In this document: positions 18,311-26,502 of the stretch, piece after piece | Layout of the letters: each line of letters begins with the position of its first letter | How positions within the stretch are numbered: the stretch's first letter is position 1 | Source of the DNA: Woeseiaceae bacterium | GTDB lineage: Bacteria; Pseudomonadota; Gammaproteobacteria; Steroidobacterales; Woeseiaceae | Assembly: GCA_024640345.1 (NCBI GenBank) | Contig: JAHEFD010000001.1 | Location: 82,288 to 146,287 of the forward strand | DNA length: 64,000 nucleotides | Direction of reading: 5' to 3' | The notes under the pieces: generated by a model | What the model was told of the DNA's origin: nothing | Seen by the model: the letters and a program-made list of their open reading frames with translations, nothing else | The model's database searches: none | Translations under genes and position numbers: made by a program

Positions 18311-19219
18311 TCAGGCGCTGGCCACGTGGCGTCGCCGGCCACCACGTCGCCCGCGTTGTGGTCCTTCGCCCGAACCCGGTTCGCGATAGGAGTGGATCCA
18401 TGCCGAGCACTGGGGATCGTGCCCCATGATCACGTTAGCACCACGAACGGCCTGCATCAGCTCCGAATGTAACGGGTTGGTAATCGCCGAGGTCATGCCG
18501 CTCGCAATGGCCATACTGATGAATGCGGAATTCAGACCGTTGCGGTTTGGTAGTCCGAAGCTCAGGTTCGATGCGCCACAGGTCGTATTCACCTTGAGCT
18601 CTTCGCGCAGGCGCTTGACGAGTTCCATGACCTGACGTCCTGCCGTATTGATCGCACCGATTGGCATCACCAGCGGATCGACGATGACATCGCCCGCCGG
18701 TATGCCGTAATCCATCGCTCGTTCGACGATTTTCCTTGCCACGTCGAATCGGACGTTCACATCCTCAGAGATGCCCGAGTCGTCGTTGGAGATTGCAACA
18801 ACGGCACAACCGTATTTCTTGACCAGGGGCAGTACTCGTTCGAGTCGCTCGTCCTCGCCGGTCACTGAATTCAAAAGTGGTTTGCCTTCGTAGGCCTCCA
18901 GTCCGGCCTCGAGTGCCTCGACGATGGATGAATCAATACAAAGTGGCGTGTCCGTGATCGATTGAATCAAACGAATAGACTCAGCAAGTATCGCCGGCTC
19001 GTCCGCCAGCGGAATACCGGCGTTGACGTCCAGGATCCGGGCGCCGGCCTCGACCTGCGCCATCGCGTCGGCCTGGACCCGGCTGTAATCACCGGCTTTC
19101 ATTTCCCTGGCAAGCAGCTTCCGGCCCGTTGGGTTTATGCGTTCGCCGATCACCACGAACGGCTGGTCGAAGCCAATGATGACCTCCTTGCTGGCGGAGC
19201 TGATAATCGTTTGAGTCAT
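18311..19219 (-). CDS. Methyltetrahydrofolate:corrinoid methyltransferase (pterin-binding, MtgA/AcsE-like)
   Basis: 302 residues with a pterin-binding TIM barrel: VIGERINPTGRKLLA near residue 23, ILDVNAGIPLADEP near 62, LCIDSSIVEALEAGL near 93, LNSVTGEDERLERVLPL near 115, VIVDPLVMPIG near 175 and TTCGASNLSFGLPNRNGLN near 210, followed by NPLHSELMQAVRGANVIMGHD. Family members move methyl between corrinoid cobalt and THF; in this operon the direction should be corrinoid to THF, as in glycine betaine catabolism by MtgA. The final 18 residues are an Arg-rich tail (GRRGGRRRH) beyond the barrel. It lies 5 bases before the RACE gene and 78 bases after the small protein gene. Confidence 0.92.
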   Translation of the reverse strand: MTQTIISSASKEVIIGFDQPFVVIGERINPTGRKLLAREMKAGDYSRVQADAMAQVEAGARILDVNAGIPLADEPAILAESIRLIQSITDTPLCIDSSIVEALEAGLEAYEGKPLLNSVTGEDERLERVLPLVKKYGCAVVAISNDDSGISEDVNVRFDVARKIVERAMDYGIPAGDVIVDPLVMPIGAINTAGRQVMELVKRLREELKVNTTCGASNLSFGLPNRNGLNSAFISMAIASGMTSAITNPLHSELMQAVRGANVIMGHDPQCSAWIHSYREPGSGEGPQRGRRGGRRRHVASA

Positions 19220-19297
19220 GTCGTGCTTCTTTTCTCGTCCAAAAAAGTCTTACGGTCGAAGCTGGTCCTGTGGCGGGCGCAAGCTGCGATTGTTGGC

Positions 19298-19597
19298 CTA
19301 GCTGTTTCTCTTGCCGCCCGCCTTAACGACTGCCTCGAGCAACACGTCGTCAAACTCCTTTTCGAGCATTGCGACCCGGGACTCAACCAGTGCTTCGATA
19401 TCGCCTTCGACCATTTCCGTTTCACGGCGCCAGTCTGCGAGGTAAGCGTCGCTGGACCCTCTGCCTGCACGCATCGCAGCACGATCGATCGCTTTTGCAA
19501 ATCGCGAATCGAGTTCTTTCTTGTAGTTTGTTCGGCCCTGGCGACCGACAACCTGTGCAGGGATGTCTCGCCAGTAAATGCTGATCAGTTTCGCCAT
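19298..19597 (-). CDS. Small 'virulence factor'-domain protein associated with corrinoid clusters
   Basis: 99 residues, mostly helical after a short strand: AKLISIYWRDIPAQVVGRQG, then a region with SSDAYLADWRRETEMVEGD and a Lys/Arg-rich end. I recognise the pattern of the Pfam family called virulence factor, which recurs beside DUF1638 and MttB-type genes in proteobacteria; the name carries no functional meaning here. The gene overlaps DUF1638 by 13 bases, so the two are coupled. It has no cysteine or membrane segment. It could be a subunit or assembly factor of the methyltransferase complex; this is inference from position only. Confidence 0.7.
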   Translation of the reverse strand: MAKLISIYWRDIPAQVVGRQGRTNYKKELDSRFAKAIDRAAMRAGRGSSDAYLADWRRETEMVEGDIEALVESRVAMLEKEFDDVLLEAVVKAGGKRNS

Positions 19598-20187
19598 GTG
19601 ACAACCTGTTCCTTTAATACGTTTTCAACGAGCTGTAGCCCGGTCCGTTGCTCTGCATAGTCGAGACCGAGAAACTGTGCATGTCTGCCGGCGAGAGATG
19701 ACAGTTCCTCCGATCCGGATTGCGCGAGAAATACCAGCTTCCTGTAGTTGCCGAAGTACTGTTCTTTAAGTTCCGGGTGCCTGTCGATTCCAAGCCCCTT
19801 GATAACAAGCCGATCGAAATGTCGCGCCAGGAAATCCGTCAGGTAGAAGGTTCCGGGTTCGGCTTCTGCAAGCTTGCCAAAGGTTTTCGCGCCGGCAAAA
19901 AACTCATAGCAGTGTGCCCCCGGTATTCTTTGTACATCATATTTCTCGAGCACCTTGTCCAGCCGCCCTCCCGTGCCGCAATCCGCGTAGGCGACAAAAA
20001 TGTTCTCATAGTCGTCACGAAATTTTTCAATAGCGTCAGCAACGGCATCCGGAATTCGTTCCGGCCGATTGTGCAGTTCGGCCGGGAGGCACTGGATGCG
20101 AATGTGCTGCCACTCGTTGCGACGCAGAATTTCTACAAGTTCGTGAGCAAGCGCGCCGCACGCTATTAACAGAGCACCGGCGGCCAC
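19585..20187 (-). CDS. DUF1638 protein in corrinoid methyltransferase operon
   Basis: 200 residues from a GTG start at 20187. The family landmarks are visible: LLIACGALAHELVEIL at the N-terminus, CLPAELHNRPERI near 35, FVAYADCGTGGRLDKVL near 65, RIPGAHCYEFFAG near 90 and YFGNYRKLVFLAQ near 145. Several cysteines (positions about 10, 35, 69 and 93) sit in conserved motifs and could bind a metal or a corrinoid. DUF1638 has no assigned role that I know of, but it is repeatedly found next to MttB and MttC genes. It lies 8 bases after the corrinoid protein gene and overlaps the next small gene. Confidence 0.85.
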   Translation of the reverse strand: MAAGALLIACGALAHELVEILRRNEWQHIRIQCLPAELHNRPERIPDAVADAIEKFRDDYENIFVAYADCGTGGRLDKVLEKYDVQRIPGAHCYEFFAGAKTFGKLAEAEPGTFYLTDFLARHFDRLVIKGLGIDRHPELKEQYFGNYRKLVFLAQSGSEELSSLAGRHAQFLGLDYAEQRTGLQLVENVLKEQVVTWRN

Positions 20188-20195
20188 TTCTGTCG

Positions 20196-20897
20196 CTACG
20201 ACGCGCGTCGTTGTTTAACCAGGCTCTTGGCAACTTCAACGGCGGTTGCAGCGTCCCGGCAGTACGCGTCAGCGCCGATGGCTGCACCAAATTCCTCGTT
20301 CAACGGCGCGCCGCCGACCATCACGATGTAGTCGTCACGAATTCCCTGCTCTTTCATCGTGTCAATGACGACCTTCATATACGGCATGGTCGTCGTCAGC
20401 AGGGCGGACATGCCGAGAATGTCGGGTTTTTCCCTTGCCAGGGCAGCGATGTAAGAATCAGCATCCGTATTGATGCCGAGATCGATCACCTCGAATCCGG
20501 CACCTTCCATCATCATGCCAACGAGGTTCTTGCCGATATCGTGGATATCACCCTTAACCGTACCAATGACCATCTTGCCAACCGGTTTCGCGCCGGTTTC
20601 TGCAAGCAGCGGTCGAAGAATCGCCATCCCGGCTTTCATTGCGTTGGCAGCGAGCAAGACTTCCGGCACGAACAGGATGCCGTCGCGAAAATCTTCGCCG
20701 ACAATATTCATGCCGCCTACCAGCGCGTCATCAAGGACTCTGCTGGCGTCCCAGCCACGGCCAAGAAGAATGTTGGTGCCGTCCCGGATTTCATCCGCCA
20801 GGCCATCATAAAGATCATCGAACATCTGCTCGACGAGTTCTTCGTCCGAAAGGTCTGCCAGGACTATGTCGTCTCCGGCGTCGTCATTAGCTGTCAT
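20196..20897 (-). CDS. Corrinoid (B12-binding) methyl-carrier protein, MttC/MtgC-like
   Basis: 233 residues. An N-terminal helical cap (residues about 15-95: EELVEQMFDDLYDG, LLGRGWDASRVLDDALVGGMNIVG, FVPEVLLAANAMKAGM) precedes the Rossmann-like cobalamin domain. The base-off/His-on motif is D117-I-H119-D-I-G, with H119 the lower cobalt ligand, followed by GAGFEVIDLGIN and MVGGAPLNEEFGAAIGADAY. It carries the methyl group between the MttB enzymes and the THF methyltransferase. It is the only corrinoid protein in the operon although there are three MttB genes, so it is presumably shared. An acidic leader (NDDAGDD) contrasts with the Arg-rich tails of its partners. Confidence 0.95.
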   Translation of the reverse strand: MTANDDAGDDIVLADLSDEELVEQMFDDLYDGLADEIRDGTNILLGRGWDASRVLDDALVGGMNIVGEDFRDGILFVPEVLLAANAMKAGMAILRPLLAETGAKPVGKMVIGTVKGDIHDIGKNLVGMMMEGAGFEVIDLGINTDADSYIAALAREKPDILGMSALLTTTMPYMKVVIDTMKEQGIRDDYIVMVGGAPLNEEFGAAIGADAYCRDAATAVEVAKSLVKQRRAS

Positions 20898-20969
20898 AGG
20901 TTTGTCCAGTTTGTGCGTTGAGTCATTTGTCCGCGACGCCGAATTCAGACGTCCGTTAAGTTGCCTAAA

Positions 20970-22562
20970 TTACCATCGTCCGTTGCCGGGCCGCATATCC
21001 TTTTGTTCGAGGCGAATCGGGAATTGCTTGCGAATTCGCGCGTCGGCCTCAGGGTCAATGTACTCGGGGTAGTAATCCGCCATCATCTCGCGAACTCTGA
21101 TACTCGCTGTCTCGTATAGCGTCTGACGTCCCATTTCCTCCCAGGCCCCCGGTGTCAGCCGGTCAGCGACCTCGGGGTACAGGTATTCCGTTTGCATGCG
21201 CTCCAGCGTCTGCGGGTGCCCGAGATAATGCCCGGCACCAAAGACAGCTTCCTTGATAACGTCGTAGGACAAGGTTTCATCGGTCACTTCGATGCCACGC
21301 AGTATGCGCTGAACGTTCCCGATCATGTCGTTGTCTATCAGCATGCCTTCAAAGGATTGCCCAATCAGGCTGCCGACGATCCCGGGATAGGCGGCAACCA
21401 GGTTGCCGCCGGCCAGCGCCGTCGTGGCAATGGTCAGCGCTTTTTCATAGCCCGCCTGTACGTCAATGGTCTTGGCATCTGTCATGCCCGCACCGATGCT
21501 GGTAATGAAGCCAAAGTGATTGCAGATCTGGACGGTGGCAGCCGAGATCAACGCTTCTTCGCCGCTGCCGCCAGTGAAGGCACCGGTTCGCAAATCCGAG
21601 ATAAACGGCCACATGCCAAAATTCAGTACGCTGCCGGGCCGCACCAGGTTCATGACACACAGGCAGGCCAGTGTTTCTGCCAGGCATTGAGCCAGCGTGC
21701 CGGCGAGAGCCGCCGGCGCGGTCGCACCCGCCTGCGGTGCTACTGCAACGTCGCCCGTAAGCCCAAGCTCCGCAATTTTTACGAGGACTTCTGCATTTTC
21801 CTTGCCAAATCGCAATGGCGACACAATCGGGCAACCGCCGAATGTGCAGAATGGCCGCTTCAGAAATCCCCCTTCTTCACCGAGATAGGCGTCGAACAGG
21901 GCGATCAGCGGTTCGATGTGGTCAACGTTGGCGATCCCGAGCGCGAAGGACTTGTTCGTGCCCGCGAGTTCGGCATAGGCGATATTGATGTCATGAACAA
22001 ATACGTCGTGGCTGTATTCGGCCGCGATGAACGGTTGTCCAAAGGTGTGGATATGTTCGAGCTGATCGGCCAATCGCGCCGCGTCGTACAAATCGACGAG
22101 CTTTGTCGGCCTGAAGTGCTGTTTTTCGTAATCCAGAATGGTGACCGACTCACCGGACGTGCAGAACAGGACTTCGGAATCGCGGACTTCAAGATCGTTT
22201 TTTGGATCCGGCGCATACAGGGTGTAGCCGCGTGCCGACTTGTCAATGAGATCTTCCACCAGCGCACGAGGGAATAGCAGCCGGTTGTTATCGTCCAGCG
22301 TACAACCGCCCGGCAGGGCGTAGTGCAGGATTTCGGGAATCGGATCGCCGATGCCTATGTTTTCGAGTATGTCCAGCGCGGTCGCATAGACCTTCTCAAT
22401 ATCCGCATCGCTGAGCGGCCGGTACTGGCCACCCGGGAGCCCCGGATGGACAACCTGGCCCGCAACACCCGCTGCCCGGATTTTTCTGCGTGCCTGTGCC
22501 CCACCGGCCCGCCTGGCGCGAGTGCCGGTACCACGAGATCGACGAGAGGGGGTCTTCGCCAC
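20970..22562 (-). CDS. MttB-family corrinoid methyltransferase (non-pyrrolysine), copy 3
   Basis: About 530 residues. I choose the GTG at 22562 because GGAG lies 6 bases before it; a GTG at 22574 in the same frame has no ribosome-binding site. The first 40 residues are strongly Arg-rich (SRRSRGTGTRARRAGG, then ARRKIR). The MttB domain follows: LSDADIEKVYATALDILENIG, VTILDYEKQHFRPTKLVDLYD, an FCTFGGCPIVSPLRFG loop, GATAPAALAGTLAQCLAE, NLVRPGSVLNFGMWP and GHYLGHPQTLERMQTEYLYPE. No in-frame stop, hence no pyrrolysine. It is the first gene of the operon, 72 bases before the corrinoid protein gene. The substrate is unknown. Confidence 0.9.
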   Translation of the reverse strand: MAKTPSRRSRGTGTRARRAGGAQARRKIRAAGVAGQVVHPGLPGGQYRPLSDADIEKVYATALDILENIGIGDPIPEILHYALPGGCTLDDNNRLLFPRALVEDLIDKSARGYTLYAPDPKNDLEVRDSEVLFCTSGESVTILDYEKQHFRPTKLVDLYDAARLADQLEHIHTFGQPFIAAEYSHDVFVHDINIAYAELAGTNKSFALGIANVDHIEPLIALFDAYLGEEGGFLKRPFCTFGGCPIVSPLRFGKENAEVLVKIAELGLTGDVAVAPQAGATAPAALAGTLAQCLAETLACLCVMNLVRPGSVLNFGMWPFISDLRTGAFTGGSGEEALISAATVQICNHFGFITSIGAGMTDAKTIDVQAGYEKALTIATTALAGGNLVAAYPGIVGSLIGQSFEGMLIDNDMIGNVQRILRGIEVTDETLSYDVIKEAVFGAGHYLGHPQTLERMQTEYLYPEVADRLTPGAWEEMGRQTLYETASIRVREMMADYYPEYIDPEADARIRKQFPIRLEQKDMRPGNGRW

Positions 22563-22648
22563 AGGTAGCTCCACTTGGGGTGAGTTATTGCTGGCAGGCA
22601 GCTGATCAGGCAGGAATTCTAGCGAATCGGCGACCCTCGGACCTACCG

Positions 22649-22678
22649 CTCATATCACCATGTAAAACGGCTTGTCAG
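22649..22678 (-). promoter_or_regulatory. Possible sigma-70 promoter of the corrinoid operon
   Basis: Read on the minus strand, CTGACA (22678-22673) is followed after 18 bases by TATGAG (22654-22649), about 87 bases before the MttB copy 3 start. Both boxes deviate from consensus, so this is a candidate only. No B12-box-like cobalamin riboswitch motif is visible in the leader. Confidence 0.35.
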
Positions 22679-22695
22679 TATGTGAAATAAGATAC

Positions 22696-22724
22696 CGGGG
22701 GCCAGGGGTGAGCCCTGACCCCCG
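22696..22724. terminator. GC-rich hairpin after the beta-propeller gene
   Basis: CGGGGGCCAGGG at 22696-22707 pairs with CCCTGACCCCCG at 22713-22724 with one mismatch and a short loop. It lies just past the stop of the gene ending at 22731 on the minus strand and before the corrinoid operon promoter region. It belongs with the GGGGTCAG-type hairpins at 2458 and 40802. Confidence 0.6.
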
Positions 22725-22730
22725 TGGAGA

Positions 22731-23720
22731 CTAGCGGCGCCGGGAGTACTTGACGATTTGCCTGGGACCGACTTCCGCACCATAAATATTGCCATCACGG
22801 TCAACAGCGACACCCTCGGCGGCGGTTGTTCCCGCGGTGTCAGGGTTTGGATTCGGGTCCGGGATGTGCATCGTCACCCAGCCATCGAAGGCACTGCCGA
22901 TATAAATTCCGCGAGCGTAGCCGCGGTTCATTCCCCAGGTCGTGTTCGACTCGGAATCCGCGGAGTAGAGAATATCGTTGTGGTCGATGAACAGTCCGCT
23001 CGGGCGCCCGAACTGCGACCAGGTCTCGAGGTGGTTGCCGTCCTGGTCGAATATCTGGACGCGATTATTGGCGCGGTCGCCGACGAAGAGTCGTCCCTTA
23101 GAATCCATCGCCAGGGCATGCGGGTCGCGGAATTCGCCATATTCCCTGCCTGTCGATCCCCAAGTCTTGATAAATTCGCCGTCAGCATTGAATTTCATTA
23201 CCCGGTTGTTGCCTTCGGCACCGTGCCCATCGACGACGAAGATGCTGCCATCAGGCGCTACGAGTACATCCGATGGCTGGTTGAACTCATCCATCCCGTC
23301 GCCGGCGACGCCGGCCTTGCCCAGGCTCATCAGCAACTCGCCGTCCGGGCTGAATTTATGCACCTGGTGTCCCTTGCCTTCGTGGCCACGGGCATCCGTC
23401 ACCCAGACATTGCCGTCGAAATCGAGGTGTATGCCATGCGGCCAGACAATCATTCCGGCGCCAAAGCTTCCCAGCAGATTGCCGTCGGCGTCAAAATGAA
23501 AAACACTGTCGAGATCGTCGTGGCCAACGCAGGTGTTCTCACCGCAGCGTTCTGCAACCCATACTGTGCCGTCCGGTGACGTGTAGACGGCGCTGGTTGA
23601 TCCCCATTCCCGATCAATGTCTCCCCAACCCGGCGTGCCGCCGTATGGATTCGATGCTGCGACCGCGAGCACTGCAGACATCGCCAGCAAGGCACCCGCC
23701 AGGAATCGAACTGATTTCAT
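22731..23720 (-). CDS. Exported NHL-repeat six-bladed beta-propeller protein
   Basis: 329 residues from the ATG at 23720, which has GGGGGAG six bases upstream; a TTG 15 bases earlier is not needed. A signal peptide covers residues 1-23 (ending AVAAS). NHL-type blades repeat through the rest: DADGNLLGSFG, HGIHLDFDGNVWVTDARGHE, HQVHKFSPDGELLMSLG, QPSDVLVAPDGSIFVVDGHG, DPHALAMDSKGRLFVGDRANNRVQ and GVAVDRDGNIYGAEVG. Peptidyl-hydroxyglycine alpha-amidating lyase-like proteins share this architecture, but I cannot confirm catalytic residues. Single copy, divergent from the M1 aminopeptidase; 190 bases separate the starts. Function unknown, periplasmic or secreted. Confidence 0.85.
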   Translation of the reverse strand: MKSVRFLAGALLAMSAVLAVAASNPYGGTPGWGDIDREWGSTSAVYTSPDGTVWVAERCGENTCVGHDDLDSVFHFDADGNLLGSFGAGMIVWPHGIHLDFDGNVWVTDARGHEGKGHQVHKFSPDGELLMSLGKAGVAGDGMDEFNQPSDVLVAPDGSIFVVDGHGAEGNNRVMKFNADGEFIKTWGSTGREYGEFRDPHALAMDSKGRLFVGDRANNRVQIFDQDGNHLETWSQFGRPSGLFIDHNDILYSADSESNTTWGMNRGYARGIYIGSAFDGWVTMHIPDPNPNPDTAGTTAAEGVAVDRDGNIYGAEVGPRQIVKYSRRR

Positions 23721-23909
23721 GTTTTTCTCCCCCAACCTGTTCTTTAAATTAAGAGCAAACTGCCCACTAAAGGCGGTCCCTTGGCGGAACCGCTTCTTTC
23801 CCGACCTCTAACGATAACATCTGCACCGCAAAGAGTGGCCCGGCTTTTTGACTTCAACCATTGAAGGCAGTAGCGTCCCGCTACAAACGGTACTCCGGTC
23901 TGACACTGG

Positions 23910-26486
23910 ATGATTCGAATAATAAAACAACACGTCCGATCAGCTTTCCTGCTACTTCCATTAACGTTCCTTGCGGCTTGCTCGGAGCCGGGACCGGAGG
24001 TCGTGCCGGGCGTTTCGCTGGAACTGGCTCGACACCGCGCGGAGGCAGTCGCGGATGTCAACTATGAACTCGCGTTCTCCATACCCGATAACCAGGATGC
24101 AGACATCGCCGGATCGCTGGTGGTTACCTTTGTTCTCAGCAACGAAAGGTCGCCTCTGCAGCTCGATTTTCGGGAGGACCCGGATAACATTTCGCGCGTC
24201 GTGGTCAATGGTGCCGAGTCGGAATTTCGCTTCGAGCATGAGCACATCGTAATTCCTGAAAATGAAATCGTTGCGGGTAGCAACAGGGTAGAAATCGAAT
24301 TCATTGCCGGATCGACATCCATGAACCGGAATCCGGAATTTCTCTACACTTTGTTCGTACCTGACCGGGCGCGCACGGCCTTTCCGCTGTTCGATCAGCC
24401 CGACCTGAAAGCGACCTATGACCTGACGTTGCTCGTGCCCGAGGGCTGGACAGCAATGGCGAATGCGCCCGTCCAATCCGTGGAGCAGAAGGGCCACCAA
24501 ACCAAGGTTCGCTTCGACAGGTCGGACCTGATCAGTTCCTACCTGTTTTCGTTTGTCGCAGGAAAGTTCGAGACAGTCGAGCGTGAGGTGAAGGGCAGAT
24601 CCATGGTCATGCTGCACCGGGAGACTGACGGCGAAAAAGTGGCGAGAAACCTGGATGCCATTTTCGAGCTTCACGCGGCAGCGCTTGACTGGCTCGAAGA
24701 CTATACGGGCATTGACTATCCGTACAAGAAGTTCGGCTTTGCCCTTATTCCATCATTCCAGTACGGCGGAATGGAACACGTCGGTGCAATCCAGTATCGA
24801 GCCGACAGTTTGTTTCTTGATGAAGCACCCTCGGACACCCGCTTGCTCAGCAGGGCCGGGCTCATTTCGCACGAGACCGCGCATATGTGGTTCGGTGACC
24901 TGGTCACGATGAAGTGGTTCGATGATGTGTGGACGAAAGAAGTATTCGCGAATTTCATGGCAGCGAAGATTGTTAATCCGGGCTTCCCTGACATCAACCA
25001 CGACCTGAATTTTCTTGTTCGCCATTACCCGAGTGCCTACTCGGTTGATCGAACGCCTGGTGCCAACCCGATCCGCCAGTTTCTGCCGAATCTTAACGAG
25101 GCCGGCCAGATGTATGGCGCGATAATTTATAACAAGGCGCCGATAATGATGCGTCAGCTGGAGCTGATGATCGGAGAAGAACAGTTTCGCCAGGGAATGC
25201 AGGAATACCTCGCCAGGTACGCATTCGGCAATGCGACATGGCCGGCACTTATCGAGATTCTCGATGAACGATCGGACGAAGACCTTAAAGCCTGGAGCGA
25301 GGTCTGGGTCAATACTCCCGGGCGTCCGGAGTTCTCAGCTGCGTTCGAACCGGGATCAGGAAGTCTGCGAATCAGCCAGCAGGACCCCGCCGGTATGGAC
25401 AGGGTATGGCCACAGACGTTTGATATTTCCGGCATCGACGAAGAAGGCGCCCACGTACGCTTGCCGGTTTCGTCGGTAAGTGCAGGCACCGTGCTTGGCA
25501 GCTCAAGGTTTTCGGCGGAGTCCGAACTTATTTTCAATGCCGACGGGAGGGGCTATGGGCGTTTTCCGGCTGGCCTGGAGGCCCTGGAATACTGGAGCTT
25601 GTTGGGTGAAGTCGAGAAGGGGTCGCTGTTAGTCAGCCTGTACGAAGTCATGCTGGAGCAGGAGCGGGTCGGCGTGACCGATTATTTTATCGCGCTCCAG
25701 GAAATAGTCCTGAGCGAAGAGAATCAGCTGATTTTGAACCTGTCACTGGGGCAGGTCCGGCAAATTTACTGGAGACTGTTGCCTGAATCATTGCGTGATC
25801 AATATTCAGCCGATCTCGAGACGGCACTTTGGCAAACGATGATGCGGCAGTCCGAAAGCAGTAGAAAGAAGATCTTCTTCGACGCATTTGCCGATATCGC
25901 GCTTTCGCCAGCTGCGGTCGAAAAGATCCACGGCGTCTGGTCAGGAACACTCGTCGTCGAGTCACTGCCGCTGTCCGAGGATGATCGTATTGGACTTTCG
26001 CAGATTCTTGCGGTCAAGAGGCCGGACGATGCCGACGAGATTATTGCTACCCAGCTTGCGAGCACGCAGAATCCCGACAGTCGGCGAAAGCTGGAATTCA
26101 TCGCACCGTCACTGTCCGCTGACCAGGGCGTCAGGGATGCGTTTTTCTATTCCCTGGCAAACGAAGAGAGTCGGGCTGTTGAGTCCTGGGTGCTGGATGC
26201 GTTGGAGAACATTCATCATCCCCTGCGAATTCGGGAGTCGGAGCAGTATATTCTTCCAAGTCTTGAGCTACTCGAGGAGATCCAGGTGACGGGCGACATC
26301 TTTTTCCCAAAGCGCTGGCTCGACGTGACCCTGGCAAATTACCGTTCGGGTACTGCTGTACACACGGTAAGAGAGTTTCTCGAGGAACGACCCGGCTATA
26401 ACGAGCAATTACGAATGAAGATTCTCCAGTCTGCAGATATGATGTTTCGTGCCAGCACCCTTGTCGGCGCTGACCGGGCACAGTAG
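23910..26486 (+). CDS. M1 family zinc aminopeptidase, lipoprotein
   Basis: 858 residues. The N-terminus ends in a lipobox (FLAACS), so it should be anchored in the outer or inner membrane. The M1 zinc site is HETAH at residues 321-325 with the third ligand E344 in WTKEVFANF. The upstream substrate-binding motif reads GGMEH (286-290) where M1 enzymes normally have GxMEN, a visible departure. The N-terminal beta domain (residues about 40-230) and C-terminal helical domain (about 560-858) match the ERAP/PepN-like layout. It removes N-terminal amino acids from peptides in the envelope. The next gene, an exchanger, starts 16 bases later, so the two probably form an operon. Confidence 0.9.
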   Translation: MIRIIKQHVRSAFLLLPLTFLAACSEPGPEVVPGVSLELARHRAEAVADVNYELAFSIPDNQDADIAGSLVVTFVLSNERSPLQLDFREDPDNISRVVVNGAESEFRFEHEHIVIPENEIVAGSNRVEIEFIAGSTSMNRNPEFLYTLFVPDRARTAFPLFDQPDLKATYDLTLLVPEGWTAMANAPVQSVEQKGHQTKVRFDRSDLISSYLFSFVAGKFETVEREVKGRSMVMLHRETDGEKVARNLDAIFELHAAALDWLEDYTGIDYPYKKFGFALIPSFQYGGMEHVGAIQYRADSLFLDEAPSDTRLLSRAGLISHETAHMWFGDLVTMKWFDDVWTKEVFANFMAAKIVNPGFPDINHDLNFLVRHYPSAYSVDRTPGANPIRQFLPNLNEAGQMYGAIIYNKAPIMMRQLELMIGEEQFRQGMQEYLARYAFGNATWPALIEILDERSDEDLKAWSEVWVNTPGRPEFSAAFEPGSGSLRISQQDPAGMDRVWPQTFDISGIDEEGAHVRLPVSSVSAGTVLGSSRFSAESELIFNADGRGYGRFPAGLEALEYWSLLGEVEKGSLLVSLYEVMLEQERVGVTDYFIALQEIVLSEENQLILNLSLGQVRQIYWRLLPESLRDQYSADLETALWQTMMRQSESSRKKIFFDAFADIALSPAAVEKIHGVWSGTLVVESLPLSEDDRIGLSQILAVKRPDDADEIIATQLASTQNPDSRRKLEFIAPSLSADQGVRDAFFYSLANEESRAVESWVLDALENIHHPLRIRESEQYILPSLELLEEIQVTGDIFFPKRWLDVTLANYRSGTAVHTVREFLEERPGYNEQLRMKILQSADMMFRASTLVGADRAQ

Positions 26487-26502
26487 GTAACGCTCCCTCC
26501 AC

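Noticed and set aside
21192-22277. A 361-codon plus-strand frame opposite MttB copy 3, and a similar 353-codon frame at 14540-15601 opposite copy 2
   Set aside because: Both mirror the codon pattern of the MttB genes and show no independent motif or start signal.
12385-22562. Pyrrolysine use in the MttB genes
   Set aside because: None of the three frames is interrupted by an amber codon, and no pylBCD, pylS or pylT is seen; they fit the non-Pyl branch of the superfamily.
22563-22730. Cobalamin riboswitch upstream of the corrinoid operon
   Set aside because: The leader is short and I find no B12-box-like motif or the expected set of stems; a covariance-model search would be decisive.
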